From Kaistia dalseonensis (GTDB lineage: Bacteria > Pseudomonadota > Alphaproteobacteria > Rhizobiales > Kaistiaceae), in the NCBI RefSeq assembly GCF_030814715.1, contig NZ_JAUSVO010000001.1, positions 124,001 through 188,000 of the forward strand: DNA of 64,000 bases, written 5' to 3'. Positions 1 to 8,143 of the stretch are shown one piece after another; position 1 is the first letter of the stretch, and every line of letters starts with the position of its first letter. Made by a program: the position numbers and the translations under genes. Under the pieces are notes generated by a model that searched no databases, was not told the DNA's origin, and worked only from the letters and a program-made list of their open reading frames with translations.

Positions 1-185
1 ACGGCGGTGATGCGGGACGGAACGATCTTGCCGCGCTCGGAGATGTAGCGCTGCAGGAGGCGAACGTCCTTGTAGTCGATCTTCGGCGCATTCGGGCCCG
101 AGAACGGGCAGGTCTTGCGGCGACGGAAGAACGGACGACGCTGGCCGCCCGACGAAGTGCTGGTGGTGCTACCGAACTCAGCCAT
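1..185 (-). CDS. rpsR: 30S ribosomal protein S18, 3' end outside window
   Basis: The first 61 codons of S18 run off the left edge. The reading frame begins MAEFGSTTS and continues through [15 protein letters not shown] and [19 protein letters not shown], which is the conserved S18 core that binds 16S rRNA in the 30S platform next to S6. The ATG overlaps the stop codon of rpsF by one base (TAATG), so translation is probably coupled and yields the S6:S18 heterodimer in equal amounts. Only the C-terminal part is missing, because of the window edge and not because of a mutation. Confidence 0.96.
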   Translation of the reverse strand, partial: MAEFGSTTSTSSGGQRRPFFRRRKTCPFSGPNAPKIDYKDVRLLQRYISERGKIVPSRITA

Positions 186-658
186 TATTCAGCTCCTTCG
201 CTGTCTTCGCCACGCGGGCGACGCTCGCCACGGAAGCCGCCGCCACCGCCATCACGGTCGCCGCCGCGGAAGCCGCCGCTGCGCGGACGGTCGCCACGAT
301 CGCCGAAGCGGCCGCCACGATCGCCATCGTCGCGATCGCGCTTCTGGAGCATGGCCGACTGGCCTTCCTCGAGCTCTTCGACGCGGATGGTGAGAATGCG
401 AAGAACGTCTTCGTTGATGCGCTGCTGGCGCTCCAGCTCGGCCACGGCGGCTGCCGGGGCGTCGATGTTCATCAGCGTGTAGTGAGCCTTGCGGTTCTTG
501 CGGATGCGGAACGCAACCGACTTCAGGCCCCACTGCTCGACCTTGGCGACGGAGCCGCCATTGGCCTCGAGGATGCCCTTGAAGGTCTCGGTCAGCGCTT
601 CGACCTGCTGGGCCGAAACGTCCTGACGGGACAGGAACACGTGTTCATAAAGCGGCAT
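185..658 (-). CDS. rpsF: 30S ribosomal protein S6
   Basis: This 157-aa protein has the S6 ferredoxin-like fold from residue 1 ([13 protein letters not shown]) to about 100, including the conserved stretch [15 protein letters not shown]. After that comes a tail of about 50 residues rich in Arg, Gly and Asp (repeated GDRGDR and GGFRG blocks), which is longer than in enterobacterial S6 but usual for alphaproteobacteria. It partners with S18 in the 30S platform. It is the first gene of the rpsF-rpsR operon. An AAGGAAGGG-like ribosome-binding site sits just ahead of the ATG at 658. The long leader on the minus strand (659 to about 900) can form alternative hairpins, listed separately. Confidence 0.97.
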   Translation of the reverse strand: MPLYEHVFLSRQDVSAQQVEALTETFKGILEANGGSVAKVEQWGLKSVAFRIRKNRKAHYTLMNIDAPAAAVAELERQQRINEDVLRILTIRVEELEEGQSAMLQKRDRDDGDRGGRFGDRGDRPRSGGFRGGDRDGGGGGFRGERRPRGEDSEGAE

Positions 659-686
659 ATTGCCCTTCCTTTTCGCTTCCCGGCGC

Positions 687-718
687 CAAGCCTCACCGAA
701 GCCTTCGAGAAAGGCTTG
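687..718 (-). promoter_or_regulatory. candidate rpsF leader hairpins with two exclusive pairings
   Basis: In the rpsF transcript, the segment complementary to 699-717 forms a perfect 7-bp stem (AAGCCTT, loop TCTCG, AAGGCTT). The same left arm, shifted by one base (CAAGCCT, 718-712), can instead pair with AGGCTTG at 693-687. The two structures exclude each other. Operons for S6/S18 in many bacteria carry an autoregulatory leader bound by the S6:S18 complex. I could not match the conserved bulge of that motif with certainty, so the assignment is only suggestive. No other feature was seen in the 257-bp gap 659-915. Confidence 0.35.
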
Positions 719-915
719 ATCGGTACGTACTTCGAGAGCGGAGACACGGGAAGACGGGATCCTGTGATCCCTGCGGTATGCACCGCCTTCCGTTCAACCC
801 CCGGCCGGGTGTCATGACGACGGGGGGTGCATATACGGGAAAGGACGGAATGGCAAGGGTTGCCGATAGACCGCCGCCAGATCGCATCCGGCGGCGGTCA
901 TATCGCAATGGAACC

Positions 916-2427
916 TCAGCCTGCCTTCGTGACCGGAGGGATGACCCAGGACCCGTCGATGATCGAGGGCTTGTTCTCGTCCGGCCAGTAGAGGCGCAGC
1001 ATCAGGTGGAACTTGCCCTTGGGCGCGGGGAGCCAATTGGCTTCCTTGTCTGGACCCGGGCTTTCATTCTGGATGTAGATGACCAGCGATCCATCGGCCT
1101 CGTATGTCGGATTGGTCCGCAGGCTCATCGAATAGCGGTTGATCGGGTTCGCGACGAAGAACATCTGTTCGTCATACATCGTCAGCGACCAGAAGCCCTT
1201 GACCGGCGGCAACTGCCCCTTGTCGAAGCGCAGCGTATATTTGTGCTTGCCCTCATAGTCCTCGAGCAGCGAAGGCTTCAGCGATGTCGGGTAGACGGCG
1301 TCCTCCGGCCGGTTGGCGCCCAGGCCGATGGCGGTAATAAGAGCACGCTGGATGTAATTGGTGCCGTAGAGGCCCGTCTTGGTGGTGTAGTTCCAGCCGT
1401 TCTGACGCGTCATGTCTCCGTCTTTGGACGCGAAATGCAGCATGACGCGATCATAGGAAAGTGCGGGCACGCGCTTGTCCCATCGCCGGTCGATGAACTT
1501 CGGATCGAAATCCTTGCCGGCCTCGAGGCCGATCAGCTTGAACTGCTCCAGTGCCGGTGCGTCTTCGGGCGCGGGGGGATTGCGCTTCAGCAGATCGGCG
1601 AGCAGCTTGAAATACTCCGCGGTGGGCATGTGGTTGACCTGATCACGCACGGCCGTCTTCATGTCGATCGACGGGTCCACCTTGCCGGCGGGCGGCGTAT
1701 AGTCCTTGCCCCAGGTGCTCAATGGCTGCAGCTTGAACTGGTCCTGCAACGCGTGGACCTCCGCATAGTCCTCAGGTGTACCGGTGCAGTAGATGCGTCC
1801 GAGCAGCCACACGATCGCGGTGGGGGACTTCAGCTCCGACATGCCGTCCGGAATCGTTCCCGTCCAGCCGGGTCCGGTGATCAGGAAGGTCTGGGCCTTC
1901 GTTCCGGTCGTGCGGCTGCCTGGCACGGCGAAGACGTCGGTCCAGCCGCTGAGGAATGGCAAAAGGAAATAGCGGTCCTTCATGTCGGGAACGCTCAGAA
2001 CCCACGGTTCATCGCCGACGTCGAAAAAGGCCGTCGTGTAAAGCGTGTCGGCATTCGGCGCCGTCACGTCGCGGAAGCTCGCATCGGGATACTGGCGCAG
2101 TTTGATGATCGTGCCCATCGGCCCGCGTGTGCCGACCGGCTCCGCCACGTTGGTGACCACGCGCCGGGTCATTTCCATTGTGACAAGCGGATAGCCATAG
2201 ATATAGGCGTCGGAGGCGATCGAGAAATCTTCGCTGTCCTCGGAGATGTCCATCAGCGGACCATCGAACGCGAAGCTGCGGCTCGGCATGGCGGCAGCCG
2301 TCATCAGGCCCAGACCGCCGAGCGCCAAGGCGCGCCGTGTAAGCCGAATTCTATCGAAGACGTTTCCTAAGTCTGACTCCGGACGAACTCGACTTTCGCT
2401 GAAGGGGGGCTTGATTGTGCGGGTCAT
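916..2427 (-). CDS. exported DUF1254/DUF1214 domain protein
   Basis: This 503-aa protein belongs to the COG5361-type family, with a DUF1254 domain (about residues 70-190, including SDAYIYGYPLVTMEMTRR and NADTLYTTAFFD) and a C-terminal DUF1214 domain (about 385-490, including KGFWSLTMYDEQ and a tail rich in Trp and Pro). The family's biochemical role is unknown. The N-terminus carries a twin-arginine signal (TRRALALGG, residues 30-38) followed by a hydrophobic run ending near SRSFA, so it is probably exported folded by Tat. I chose ATG at 2427 because GGAGA precedes it; upstream extension reads through the divergent promoter region. It faces the Crp/Fnr regulator gene across 96 bp. Confidence 0.85.
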   Translation of the reverse strand: MTRTIKPPFSESRVRPESDLGNVFDRIRLTRRALALGGLGLMTAAAMPSRSFAFDGPLMDISEDSEDFSIASDAYIYGYPLVTMEMTRRVVTNVAEPVGTRGPMGTIIKLRQYPDASFRDVTAPNADTLYTTAFFDVGDEPWVLSVPDMKDRYFLLPFLSGWTDVFAVPGSRTTGTKAQTFLITGPGWTGTIPDGMSELKSPTAIVWLLGRIYCTGTPEDYAEVHALQDQFKLQPLSTWGKDYTPPAGKVDPSIDMKTAVRDQVNHMPTAEYFKLLADLLKRNPPAPEDAPALEQFKLIGLEAGKDFDPKFIDRRWDKRVPALSYDRVMLHFASKDGDMTRQNGWNYTTKTGLYGTNYIQRALITAIGLGANRPEDAVYPTSLKPSLLEDYEGKHKYTLRFDKGQLPPVKGFWSLTMYDEQMFFVANPINRYSMSLRTNPTYEADGSLVIYIQNESPGPDKEANWLPAPKGKFHLMLRLYWPDENKPSIIDGSWVIPPVTKAG

Positions 2428-2501
2428 GGGCGAATCTCCATTGAGCTTGGTGGCGGTCTGCGTCGCCTCATTGGATTTTAGCCGAGTGCCCGTTAGTCTG
2501 A

Positions 2502-2517
2502 TGCCCAATTTTGGGCA
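2502..2517. promoter_or_regulatory. perfect 16-bp palindrome before Crp/Fnr gene
   Basis: Two 7-bp arms (TGCCCAA and TTGGGCA) flank a TT centre and end 6 bp before the ATG at 2524, so the site overlaps the ribosome-binding region of the regulator gene. Its symmetry and its place in a 96-bp divergent intergenic region fit an operator for autorepression or for joint control of both flanking genes. The sequence differs from the classical FNR or CRP boxes, so the binding protein is inferred, not recognised. Confidence 0.4.
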
Positions 2518-2523
2518 GGCAGA

Positions 2524-3249
2524 ATGATGAAAAACCGCATATCCGAACGCGCCGCTCCGTCGGTGGCCCGATGGGAGAACACGCTTCTCCAATATGGCTG
2601 GCTATCCCGCGTGGCGCCGGATTTCCGGAAGGAACTGCTGGCGGAGGCAAACTGGCGGCGGTTCGATGCCGGGCAGCACGTCACGCTCTCGGGCGAGGGA
2701 GGGGACGAACTGCTCTGTCTGTGCGAGGGCGCGCTTGCCATCACAAGCGGTCTCGGCACGTCCGACACGCCAACCATGCTGCATCTGGCGCGCCCTCCCT
2801 TCTGGCTCGGCTATGGACCGCTGATGACGGGCGAGCCGCGACGGGCCACGGCAACGGCGCGGACCAGTGGCTGGCTGGCACAGATTCTTGGTCGACGGCT
2901 CATGGCCATGCTGGCCGCGACGCCGGCCTGGTGGCCCAACATGTTCTTTCTGGCGGCAAGCTATGGCGACCTGGCGGCCCTGATTGCGGCCGACCTCGCG
3001 ATCCGCGGCAGCGAACGGCGGCTCATCGCGGTGATCCTGCGCATGAGCGGCCACCGGACGCCGGCGGCCGGCCCGCCGCTGACCTTGCTGCCGATCAGCC
3101 AGGGCGAACTGGCCGCAGCCGCGAACATGTCCCGCAACACCGCCGGCACGATTATCCAGCGCCTTGCGTCGCGCGGCTTGCTGGTCGTGACCCCTCAGGG
3201 CCTGGTGGTCGAGAACCCGGGCGGACTGGCGAGCCTGCTCCTGGCATAG
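2524..3249 (+). CDS. Crp/Fnr family transcriptional regulator
   Basis: This 241-aa protein has an N-terminal cyclic-nucleotide-type sensor barrel (roughly residues 20-115; FDAGQHVTLSGEGGDELLCL resembles the first strands of the barrel) and a C-terminal helix-turn-helix (about 170-220, ISQGELAAAANMSRNTAGTI). No Cys cluster typical of FNR is present, so an iron-sulfur oxygen sensor is unlikely; the ligand is unknown. ATG at 2524 and ATG at 2527 are adjacent and either could be used. It is transcribed divergently from the DUF1254/1214 gene, a common arrangement for a local regulator. Confidence 0.85.
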   Translation: MMKNRISERAAPSVARWENTLLQYGWLSRVAPDFRKELLAEANWRRFDAGQHVTLSGEGGDELLCLCEGALAITSGLGTSDTPTMLHLARPPFWLGYGPLMTGEPRRATATARTSGWLAQILGRRLMAMLAATPAWWPNMFFLAASYGDLAALIAADLAIRGSERRLIAVILRMSGHRTPAAGPPLTLLPISQGELAAAANMSRNTAGTIIQRLASRGLLVVTPQGLVVENPGGLASLLLA

Positions 3250-3311
3250 ACGTCCGCCGCAGACCTGCGGGCCGTCGAATGCCGAGCATTCGCGCCCAGA
3301 TTTCGTCGGCG

Positions 3312-3329
3312 CTTTCACATGCACGTCAT
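3312..3329 (+). promoter_or_regulatory. candidate PhoB (Pho) box
   Basis: Two direct half-sites, CTTTCAC (3312-3318) and ACGTCAT (3323-3329), are separated by 4 bp, giving the 11-bp periodicity of the PhoB consensus (CTGTCAT, 4 bp, CTGTCAT or CTGTCAC). The first half matches 5-6 of 7 positions and the second 5 of 7. The site lies 63 bp before the alkaline phosphatase start, which is where phosphate-starvation control would be expected. The match is imperfect. Confidence 0.35.
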
Positions 3330-3392
3330 GCGTACGTCCTAGTTCCGGTCTGTCGGCCGCGGACGCGGTCACCCCAATTGATGAGGTTTCCG

Positions 3393-5147
3393 ATGCGCAA
3401 GATGCTGCTCGCCCTTGCGGCGACGACCATGCTCACCGGCGCGGCCCAGGCTGCGACCGTTTATCCGCTCGATCGTGCCACGATCCTCGCCGGCTCGCCC
3501 TTCGACTTCAAGGTCGAGTTCAAGGAGAATGTGAAGCCCGAAGACGTCAAGATCACGGTGAACGGCCAGGACTACAAGGCAGTCTTCGGCTCTGACGTGA
3601 CCTTCACCGAAGCCGAAGTCGGCAAGGATGACAAGAAGCTCGGATCGGCCGTCACGCTGCGCAAGCTGATGATCGCAGCGCCCGGCGAATACACGGTCGA
3701 AGCCTCCGCTGGCGACGAGAAGAAGGCGGTCACCTGGACCGTCTACGCCACGCCGGCCGAGCCCAAGGTCAAGAACGTCATCTTCATGCTCGGCGACGGC
3801 CTTTCGGTCGCCCATCGCACGGCCGCCCGCATCATGTCGAAGCACATGACCGAAGGTAAGGCCGACGGTCGCCTGAACCTCGACGATGTCGACCTGCGTG
3901 CCTTCATCGGCACCTCGGCGACCGATTCGATCGCCACCGACAGCGCCAACACGATGTCGGCCTACATGACCGGCCACAAGACGGCTGTGAACGCGATTGG
4001 CGTCTATGCCGACCGCACGCCCGACAGCCTCGACGATCCGCGCGTCGAGAACATCGCCGAGGCGCTGCGCCGCACCACCAAGAAGTCGATCGGTATCGTC
4101 ACCGGCGCCGAAGTCGAGGACGCGACGCCGGCCGCCGTCGTCTCGCATACGCGCCGCCGCGCCGACAAGGCCGACATCGTCGGCATGCTCTATGACGTCA
4201 AGCCCGAAGTCCTGCTCGGCGGCGGCTCCGCCTATTTCCTGCCGAAGGAGACGCCCGGCTCCAAGCGCAAGGACGACAAGGACTTCGTCGCCATGTTCAA
4301 GGACGCCGGCTATGCGCTGGCGACCGACAAGAACGAACTGGAAGCCGCGTCCGGCACCAATACCGGCAAGATCCTCGGCCTGTTCCATACCGGCAACATG
4401 GACGTGACGCTCGATCGTGACTTCCTCAAGAAGGGCACCGTCGACAAGTTCCCGAACCAGCCCGGCCTCGTCGAGATGACCAAGGTCGCGCTCGGCGAAC
4501 TCTCGAAGAACCAGGACGGCTTCTTCCTGATGGTCGAGGGCGCATCGGTCGACAAGATGTCCCATCCGATGGATTGGGAGCGTGCGATCGTCGAGACCAT
4601 CGAGTTTGACAAGACGATTGGCCTCGTCCGCGAGTTCATCAAGACCCATCCCGATACGCTGCTTGTTGTGACCGGCGATCACACCCACGGTATCTCGCTC
4701 ATCGGCACGATCGACGACGAGAAGCCTGGCGACGACATGCGCGAGAAGGTCGGCGTCTACGAGAAGGCCGGCTTCCCGAATTACAAGGACGAGAATGGCG
4801 ACGGCTATCCCGATAGCGTCGACGTCTCGCGCCGCCTGGCGATCTTCGCGAACAACTTCCCGGACTATTACGAAACCTTCCGTCCCAAGCTCGATGGCCC
4901 GTTCCAGCCTTCCGTCCAGAACGAGAAGAAGGAATATGTCGCCAACGAAGCCTACAAGGACGTTCCCGGTGCTGTTCTGCGCATCGGCAACCTGCCGCGC
5001 TCGTCCGACACCGCGGTGCATGCGGTCGACGACGTCGTGCTGCAGGCCGTCGGCCCGGGCGCGGACGAGTTCAAGGGCTACATGGAACAGAGCGATGTCT
5101 ACCGCGTCCTCGTCGACGCCATGGCGCTCGCTCCGGCCAAGAACTGA
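3393..5147 (+). CDS. secreted alkaline phosphatase (PhoA superfamily)
   Basis: This 584-aa periplasmic phosphomonoesterase has a Sec signal peptide (MRKMLLALAATTML to AQA, residues 1-20), an N-terminal beta-rich domain (about 21-125) and the alkaline phosphatase core. Core motifs are MLGDG (metal-binding Asp 135), TDSANT (nucleophile Ser 184 after Asp 183), VEGASVDKMSH and TGDHTHG (Asp 429, His 430). The E. coli enzyme is about 110 residues shorter; the extra length is the N-terminal domain. ATG 3393 is preferred over ATG 3381 because GAGG lies 7 bp before it. A possible Pho box lies upstream. The next three genes on the same strand look like a metal-transport unit that could supply its zinc. 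Confidence 0.92.
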   Translation: MRKMLLALAATTMLTGAAQAATVYPLDRATILAGSPFDFKVEFKENVKPEDVKITVNGQDYKAVFGSDVTFTEAEVGKDDKKLGSAVTLRKLMIAAPGEYTVEASAGDEKKAVTWTVYATPAEPKVKNVIFMLGDGLSVAHRTAARIMSKHMTEGKADGRLNLDDVDLRAFIGTSATDSIATDSANTMSAYMTGHKTAVNAIGVYADRTPDSLDDPRVENIAEALRRTTKKSIGIVTGAEVEDATPAAVVSHTRRRADKADIVGMLYDVKPEVLLGGGSAYFLPKETPGSKRKDDKDFVAMFKDAGYALATDKNELEAASGTNTGKILGLFHTGNMDVTLDRDFLKKGTVDKFPNQPGLVEMTKVALGELSKNQDGFFLMVEGASVDKMSHPMDWERAIVETIEFDKTIGLVREFIKTHPDTLLVVTGDHTHGISLIGTIDDEKPGDDMREKVGVYEKAGFPNYKDENGDGYPDSVDVSRRLAIFANNFPDYYETFRPKLDGPFQPSVQNEKKEYVANEAYKDVPGAVLRIGNLPRSSDTAVHAVDDVVLQAVGPGADEFKGYMEQSDVYRVLVDAMALAPAKN

Positions 5148-5199
5148 TCGTCCGGTGCCGTCTGACGTCTCGTCGGCCGGCATGGTCTATCGAAGCAAG

Positions 5200-5223
5200 G
5201 CTCCGGGCATCTGTGCCCGGGGC
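5200..5223 (+). terminator. intercistronic GC-rich hairpin after phosphatase gene
   Basis: CCGGGCA (5203-5209) pairs perfectly with TGCCCGG (5214-5220) around a TCTG loop. The stem extends to 5200/5223 with one G-U pair. There is no T run, so it more likely blocks 3' exonucleases or attenuates read-through into 5245 than acts as a full terminator. Confidence 0.45.
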
Positions 5224-5244
5224 CGCCTCCATGAGTGGAAACCG

Positions 5245-5712
5245 ATGACGAAAACGGCTCCGATATCACGCCGCCTAGTTCTCGGCGGTGGCCTTGCTGT
5301 GCTGTCGGGACTGTCGATGACGTCGCGCCCGGCGCTTGCCGCTCCGCCGATGCTGACCTTCGATGAGCTCTACGGCTCGGTTGGCGTTCTCGGGCTGAAA
5401 TTCTCCGACAAGGTCAAGGCGCTCGCCGGACAGACCGTGGCGATGCGCGGCTTCATGGCGCCGCCGCTCAAGGCCGAGGCGTCCTTCTTTGTCCTCACCG
5501 AAATACCGATGTCGCTCTGCCCGTTCTGCTCGTCCGATGCCGATTGGCCCGACAACATCGTGGTCGTCTATCTCGACGCGAAGCAGACCTTCGTGCAGCC
5601 CAACACGACGATCGAGGTCGTCGGCACGCTCGAATATGGCTCCTGGACGGATCCGGAGACGGGCTTTGTCAGCCTGCTGCGCCTGCGCGGAGCCGACTTC
5701 GAGGCGGTCTAG
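5245..5712 (+). CDS. Tat-exported small protein, DUF3299-like
   Basis: This 155-aa protein has a twin-arginine signal (SRRLVLGGG, residues 8-16) and an Ala-rich cleavage region around residue 30. The mature part contains LCPFCSSDADWPDN with Cys 92 and Cys 95 and ends in a small beta-domain (VVGTLEYGSW). This resembles DUF3299 proteins, which I recall next to MacB/FtsX-type ABC transporters in zinc-regulated operons of gammaproteobacteria. The ABC ATPase gene starts directly after its stop codon (TAGATG). The role is unknown; the cysteine pair could bind metal or form a disulfide. Start ATG at 5245 gives the complete Tat motif. Confidence 0.7.
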   Translation: MTKTAPISRRLVLGGGLAVLSGLSMTSRPALAAPPMLTFDELYGSVGVLGLKFSDKVKALAGQTVAMRGFMAPPLKAEASFFVLTEIPMSLCPFCSSDADWPDNIVVVYLDAKQTFVQPNTTIEVVGTLEYGSWTDPETGFVSLLRLRGADFEAV

Positions 5713-6405
5713 ATGGCTTTGCTGGGCCTGCGCATCGCCAATGTGAGCGTGTCGTTTACCGGCCTGCCGGTGCCTGTGCTGTCACTGCCGGCGCTGGAGA
5801 TCGCGCCGGGCGAGCGCGTCGCCGTGACCGGCCCCTCCGGGTCTGGAAAGAGCACGCTGGTCAATGTGATCACCGGCCTGGAGCGGCCGTCGAGCGGGAT
5901 GGTTCTGTGGGGCGAGATCGATATTGCGCGACTGCCGGAAGGCAAGCGTGATCGCTGGCGGGCGGAGAATATCGGCCTCGTCATGCAGGATTTTCATCTC
6001 TTCGCCGGTCTCTCTGCCCTCGACAATGTGCTACTGCCGGTGCGCCTCCGGATGAAAGGCGCCGCGCGTTTCGCCGAGCGCGCCCATGCACTGATGAACC
6101 GCGTCGGGCTCTCCCGTCATGATCAGCCGGTCGCCACCATGTCTCGCGGCGAGATGCAGCGTGTCGCGGTCGCACGCGCCTTGCTGCGCCAGCCCGGCGT
6201 CGTGATCGCGGACGAGCCGACGGCAAGCCTCGATCCGGAGAGCGGGGCGGCCGTCGCCGAACTGCTGCTGGAGCTTGCGGTGGAGGAGGGCACGACGCTC
6301 CTGGTCGTCTCGCACGACGAGCGATTGGTCGCACGAATGGATAGGCGCATCAGGCTGTCCGCCGGTCGCGTCGCGGTCGATCCGAACGTAGAGGCTGCAC
6401 CATGA
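5713..6405 (+). CDS. ABC transporter ATP-binding protein (LolD/MacB type)
   Basis: This 230-aa nucleotide-binding subunit has Walker A GPSGSGKST (residues 40-48), a Q-loop at Gln 92 (VMQDFHLF), a signature of the form MSRGEMQR (143-150, a slightly divergent LSGGQ), Walker B VVIADEP (163-169) and an H-loop (VVSHDE). Its sequence places it with the LolD/MacB/FtsE group, which energises FtsX-like permeases that work mechanically on periplasmic partners. It is translationally coupled to both neighbours, so 5713-7652 encodes one transporter. Confidence 0.93.
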   Translation: MALLGLRIANVSVSFTGLPVPVLSLPALEIAPGERVAVTGPSGSGKSTLVNVITGLERPSSGMVLWGEIDIARLPEGKRDRWRAENIGLVMQDFHLFAGLSALDNVLLPVRLRMKGAARFAERAHALMNRVGLSRHDQPVATMSRGEMQRVAVARALLRQPGVVIADEPTASLDPESGAAVAELLLELAVEEGTTLLVVSHDERLVARMDRRIRLSAGRVAVDPNVEAAP

Positions 6406-7652
6406 TCCGCTTCGTGCTGGCGGATCTCCGCCGCCTCTGGGCAGGCTCGCTCGTCGTCATCCTGCTCGTCGCGCTCGCGACGGCGCTCGGCATAGCGGTG
6501 ACGCTGCAGGAGCGCGCGCTGCGCCTCGGCAGCGCCCGGGCCGCCGACAAGTTCGATCTCGTCGTCGGAGCAGCCGGCAGCGAGACCCAGCTCGTGCTTT
6601 CCGCCGTCTTTCTGCAGGCCGCGCCGCTGCCGCTCGTTCCCGGCAAGGTGCTGCACGATCTCTCGGCCGATCCGCGCGTGACTTGGGCGGCGCCCGTCGG
6701 CTTCGGCGATTCGTTCCGGGGCTTTCCGATTATCGGCACGACCGTGACGTTGATCGCGGGCGCCGGTGGGGGCATCGCGGAGGGAAAGGCCTTCGACGCG
6801 CTCGATCAGGCGGTCGTCGGCTCCGCCGTGCCGCTCGCGATCGGCCAGCAGGCCAAGCCCATGCACGGCATGCCGGGCGAGGGCGGGCACGTCCATGAGG
6901 GGCTCACCTATCACGTCGTCGGCCGCATGGCCCCGACGGGCACGCCCTGGGACCGGGCGATCCTGGTCCCGATCGAGGCAGTCTGGAAACTGCACGGCAT
7001 GGAAGAGGCGGAAGACCACGACCATCACGATGCGGATCATGACGAGGCTGATCGCGCGGATCATCACGATGACGAAGCGGCGCCCGTAGCATTGGGCGGC
7101 CCATGGAGTGATACGACGCCGGGCGTGCCGGCCATTCTCGTCAAGCCGAAGACGATCGCCGATGCCTACAAGCTTCGCGGCGACTATCGCTCCGGCTCGA
7201 CGCTCGCCGTCTTTCCCGGCGAAGTCCTGACCCGGCTCTATGCGACGCTGGGCGACGCGAAGGCGGTGCTGAACTGGGTTGCGATCGGGGCGCAGCTTCT
7301 GGTCGCCGCCGCGATCGCCCTGGTTACCATCGTCCATGTCAGCCAGCGGCGGCGCCAGATCGGTGCCCTGCGTGCCTTCGGCGCGCCCCGACTTGCCGTG
7401 TTCGGGATCGTCTGGATCGAACTGTTTCTGCTGGTCGGTATTGGCATTCTGGCCGGCTTCGGTCTTGGCTATGGCGCTGCGCGCATCATGTCGGCGCTGT
7501 TCACCCGGGAAAACGGCGTCGTTCTTCCGGTGGAGTTCACACTGGGCGACGTCCGGCTCGGCCTCGTGCTGATGGCGGTTTCGGCGCTGCTGGCGGCCTT
7601 GCCGGCATGGCTCGCCTATCGCGAGCCGCCGGCCGCCGCACTGCGATCCTGA
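6402..7652 (+). CDS. FtsX-like ABC permease with His/Asp-rich periplasmic stretch
   Basis: This 416-aa membrane subunit has the MacB/FtsX topology: one helix near residues 15-35, a large periplasmic domain (about 40-285), then three helices (about 285-310, 330-360, 385-408). The periplasmic domain contains an acidic, histidine-rich stretch at residues 205-225 (His 206, 208, 209, 213, 221 and 222 among many Asp) and a smaller HGMPGEGGHVH segment, both typical of zinc-binding loops. The start overlaps the ATPase stop codon (ATGA). With the ATPase and the DUF3299-like protein it forms a probable metal-handling complex; zinc as substrate is inferred. Confidence 0.88.
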   Translation: MIRFVLADLRRLWAGSLVVILLVALATALGIAVTLQERALRLGSARAADKFDLVVGAAGSETQLVLSAVFLQAAPLPLVPGKVLHDLSADPRVTWAAPVGFGDSFRGFPIIGTTVTLIAGAGGGIAEGKAFDALDQAVVGSAVPLAIGQQAKPMHGMPGEGGHVHEGLTYHVVGRMAPTGTPWDRAILVPIEAVWKLHGMEEAEDHDHHDADHDEADRADHHDDEAAPVALGGPWSDTTPGVPAILVKPKTIADAYKLRGDYRSGSTLAVFPGEVLTRLYATLGDAKAVLNWVAIGAQLLVAAAIALVTIVHVSQRRRQIGALRAFGAPRLAVFGIVWIELFLLVGIGILAGFGLGYGAARIMSALFTRENGVVLPVEFTLGDVRLGLVLMAVSALLAALPAWLAYREPPAAALRS

Positions 7653-7664
7653 GGCCAGGCATCG

Positions 7665-8021
7665 CTAGAACCACTGGATTCCGTGTCCGAGCGCGTTCCT
7701 GATGACCGTCACGACGATGCCGCTGGAGGTGACGAGAAGGCCGAGCAGGAAGCGGTTCTTGGCCCGGCGATAGACGGGCACCTCGAGCGCGTCGATTTCG
7801 AGCAGTTCGGCAAGGCTCTTGATCTGCAGGACCAGGCCGGCGAGGAGCGGAGCGGCGGCGACGAGATCCAGTTTCTGCCAAGGCGTTGGGTCGTCCGCCC
7901 ACTGCACGGTGAAACCGAGCGAAAAGCCGAGGACGATACCGACGGCGGTGATGGAGCCGTTGCGGAACGCCGCATCGAGCTTCTGGACGGGCGCGGCGGG
8001 GGCCTGCGGGTCATCATTCAT
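7665..8021 (-). CDS. small predicted membrane protein
   Basis: This 118-aa protein of unknown family has hydrophobic segments near residues 24-42, 52-70 and 90-110, separated by a charged stretch (VPVYRRAKNRF). The N-terminus is polar and proline-rich (MNDDPQAPAAPVQ). It is convergent with the ABC permease gene, 12 bp away, and has its own promoter region upstream toward 8022-8150. I recognise no domain. The consistent hydrophobic pattern and the absence of a better frame support a real gene. Confidence 0.6.
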   Translation of the reverse strand: MNDDPQAPAAPVQKLDAAFRNGSITAVGIVLGFSLGFTVQWADDPTPWQKLDLVAAAPLLAGLVLQIKSLAELLEIDALEVPVYRRAKNRFLLGLLVTSSGIVVTVIRNALGHGIQWF

Positions 8022-8143
8022 GTTGAGCCTGCCACGGAGAGCGCTTGACCTCGGATGTCCTCTGTCTCCGAAGGCGGACGCGTGGTCAAGTCACCATCTT
8101 GGCGGCGCCCCGTCGCCGCCTTGCAAACCCGCCCGGTGTCCTG

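Noticed and set aside
778-2370. 530-codon open frame opposite the DUF1254/1214 gene
   Set aside because: It is antisense to a recognised protein; its translation is rich in Arg, His and Gly and shows no domain, as expected from GC-rich shadow frames.
3250-3392. Zur-type zinc operator upstream of the phosphatase
   Set aside because: I looked for a GTTAT-ATAAC-type dyad in this interval and saw none; the zinc link rests on protein features only.
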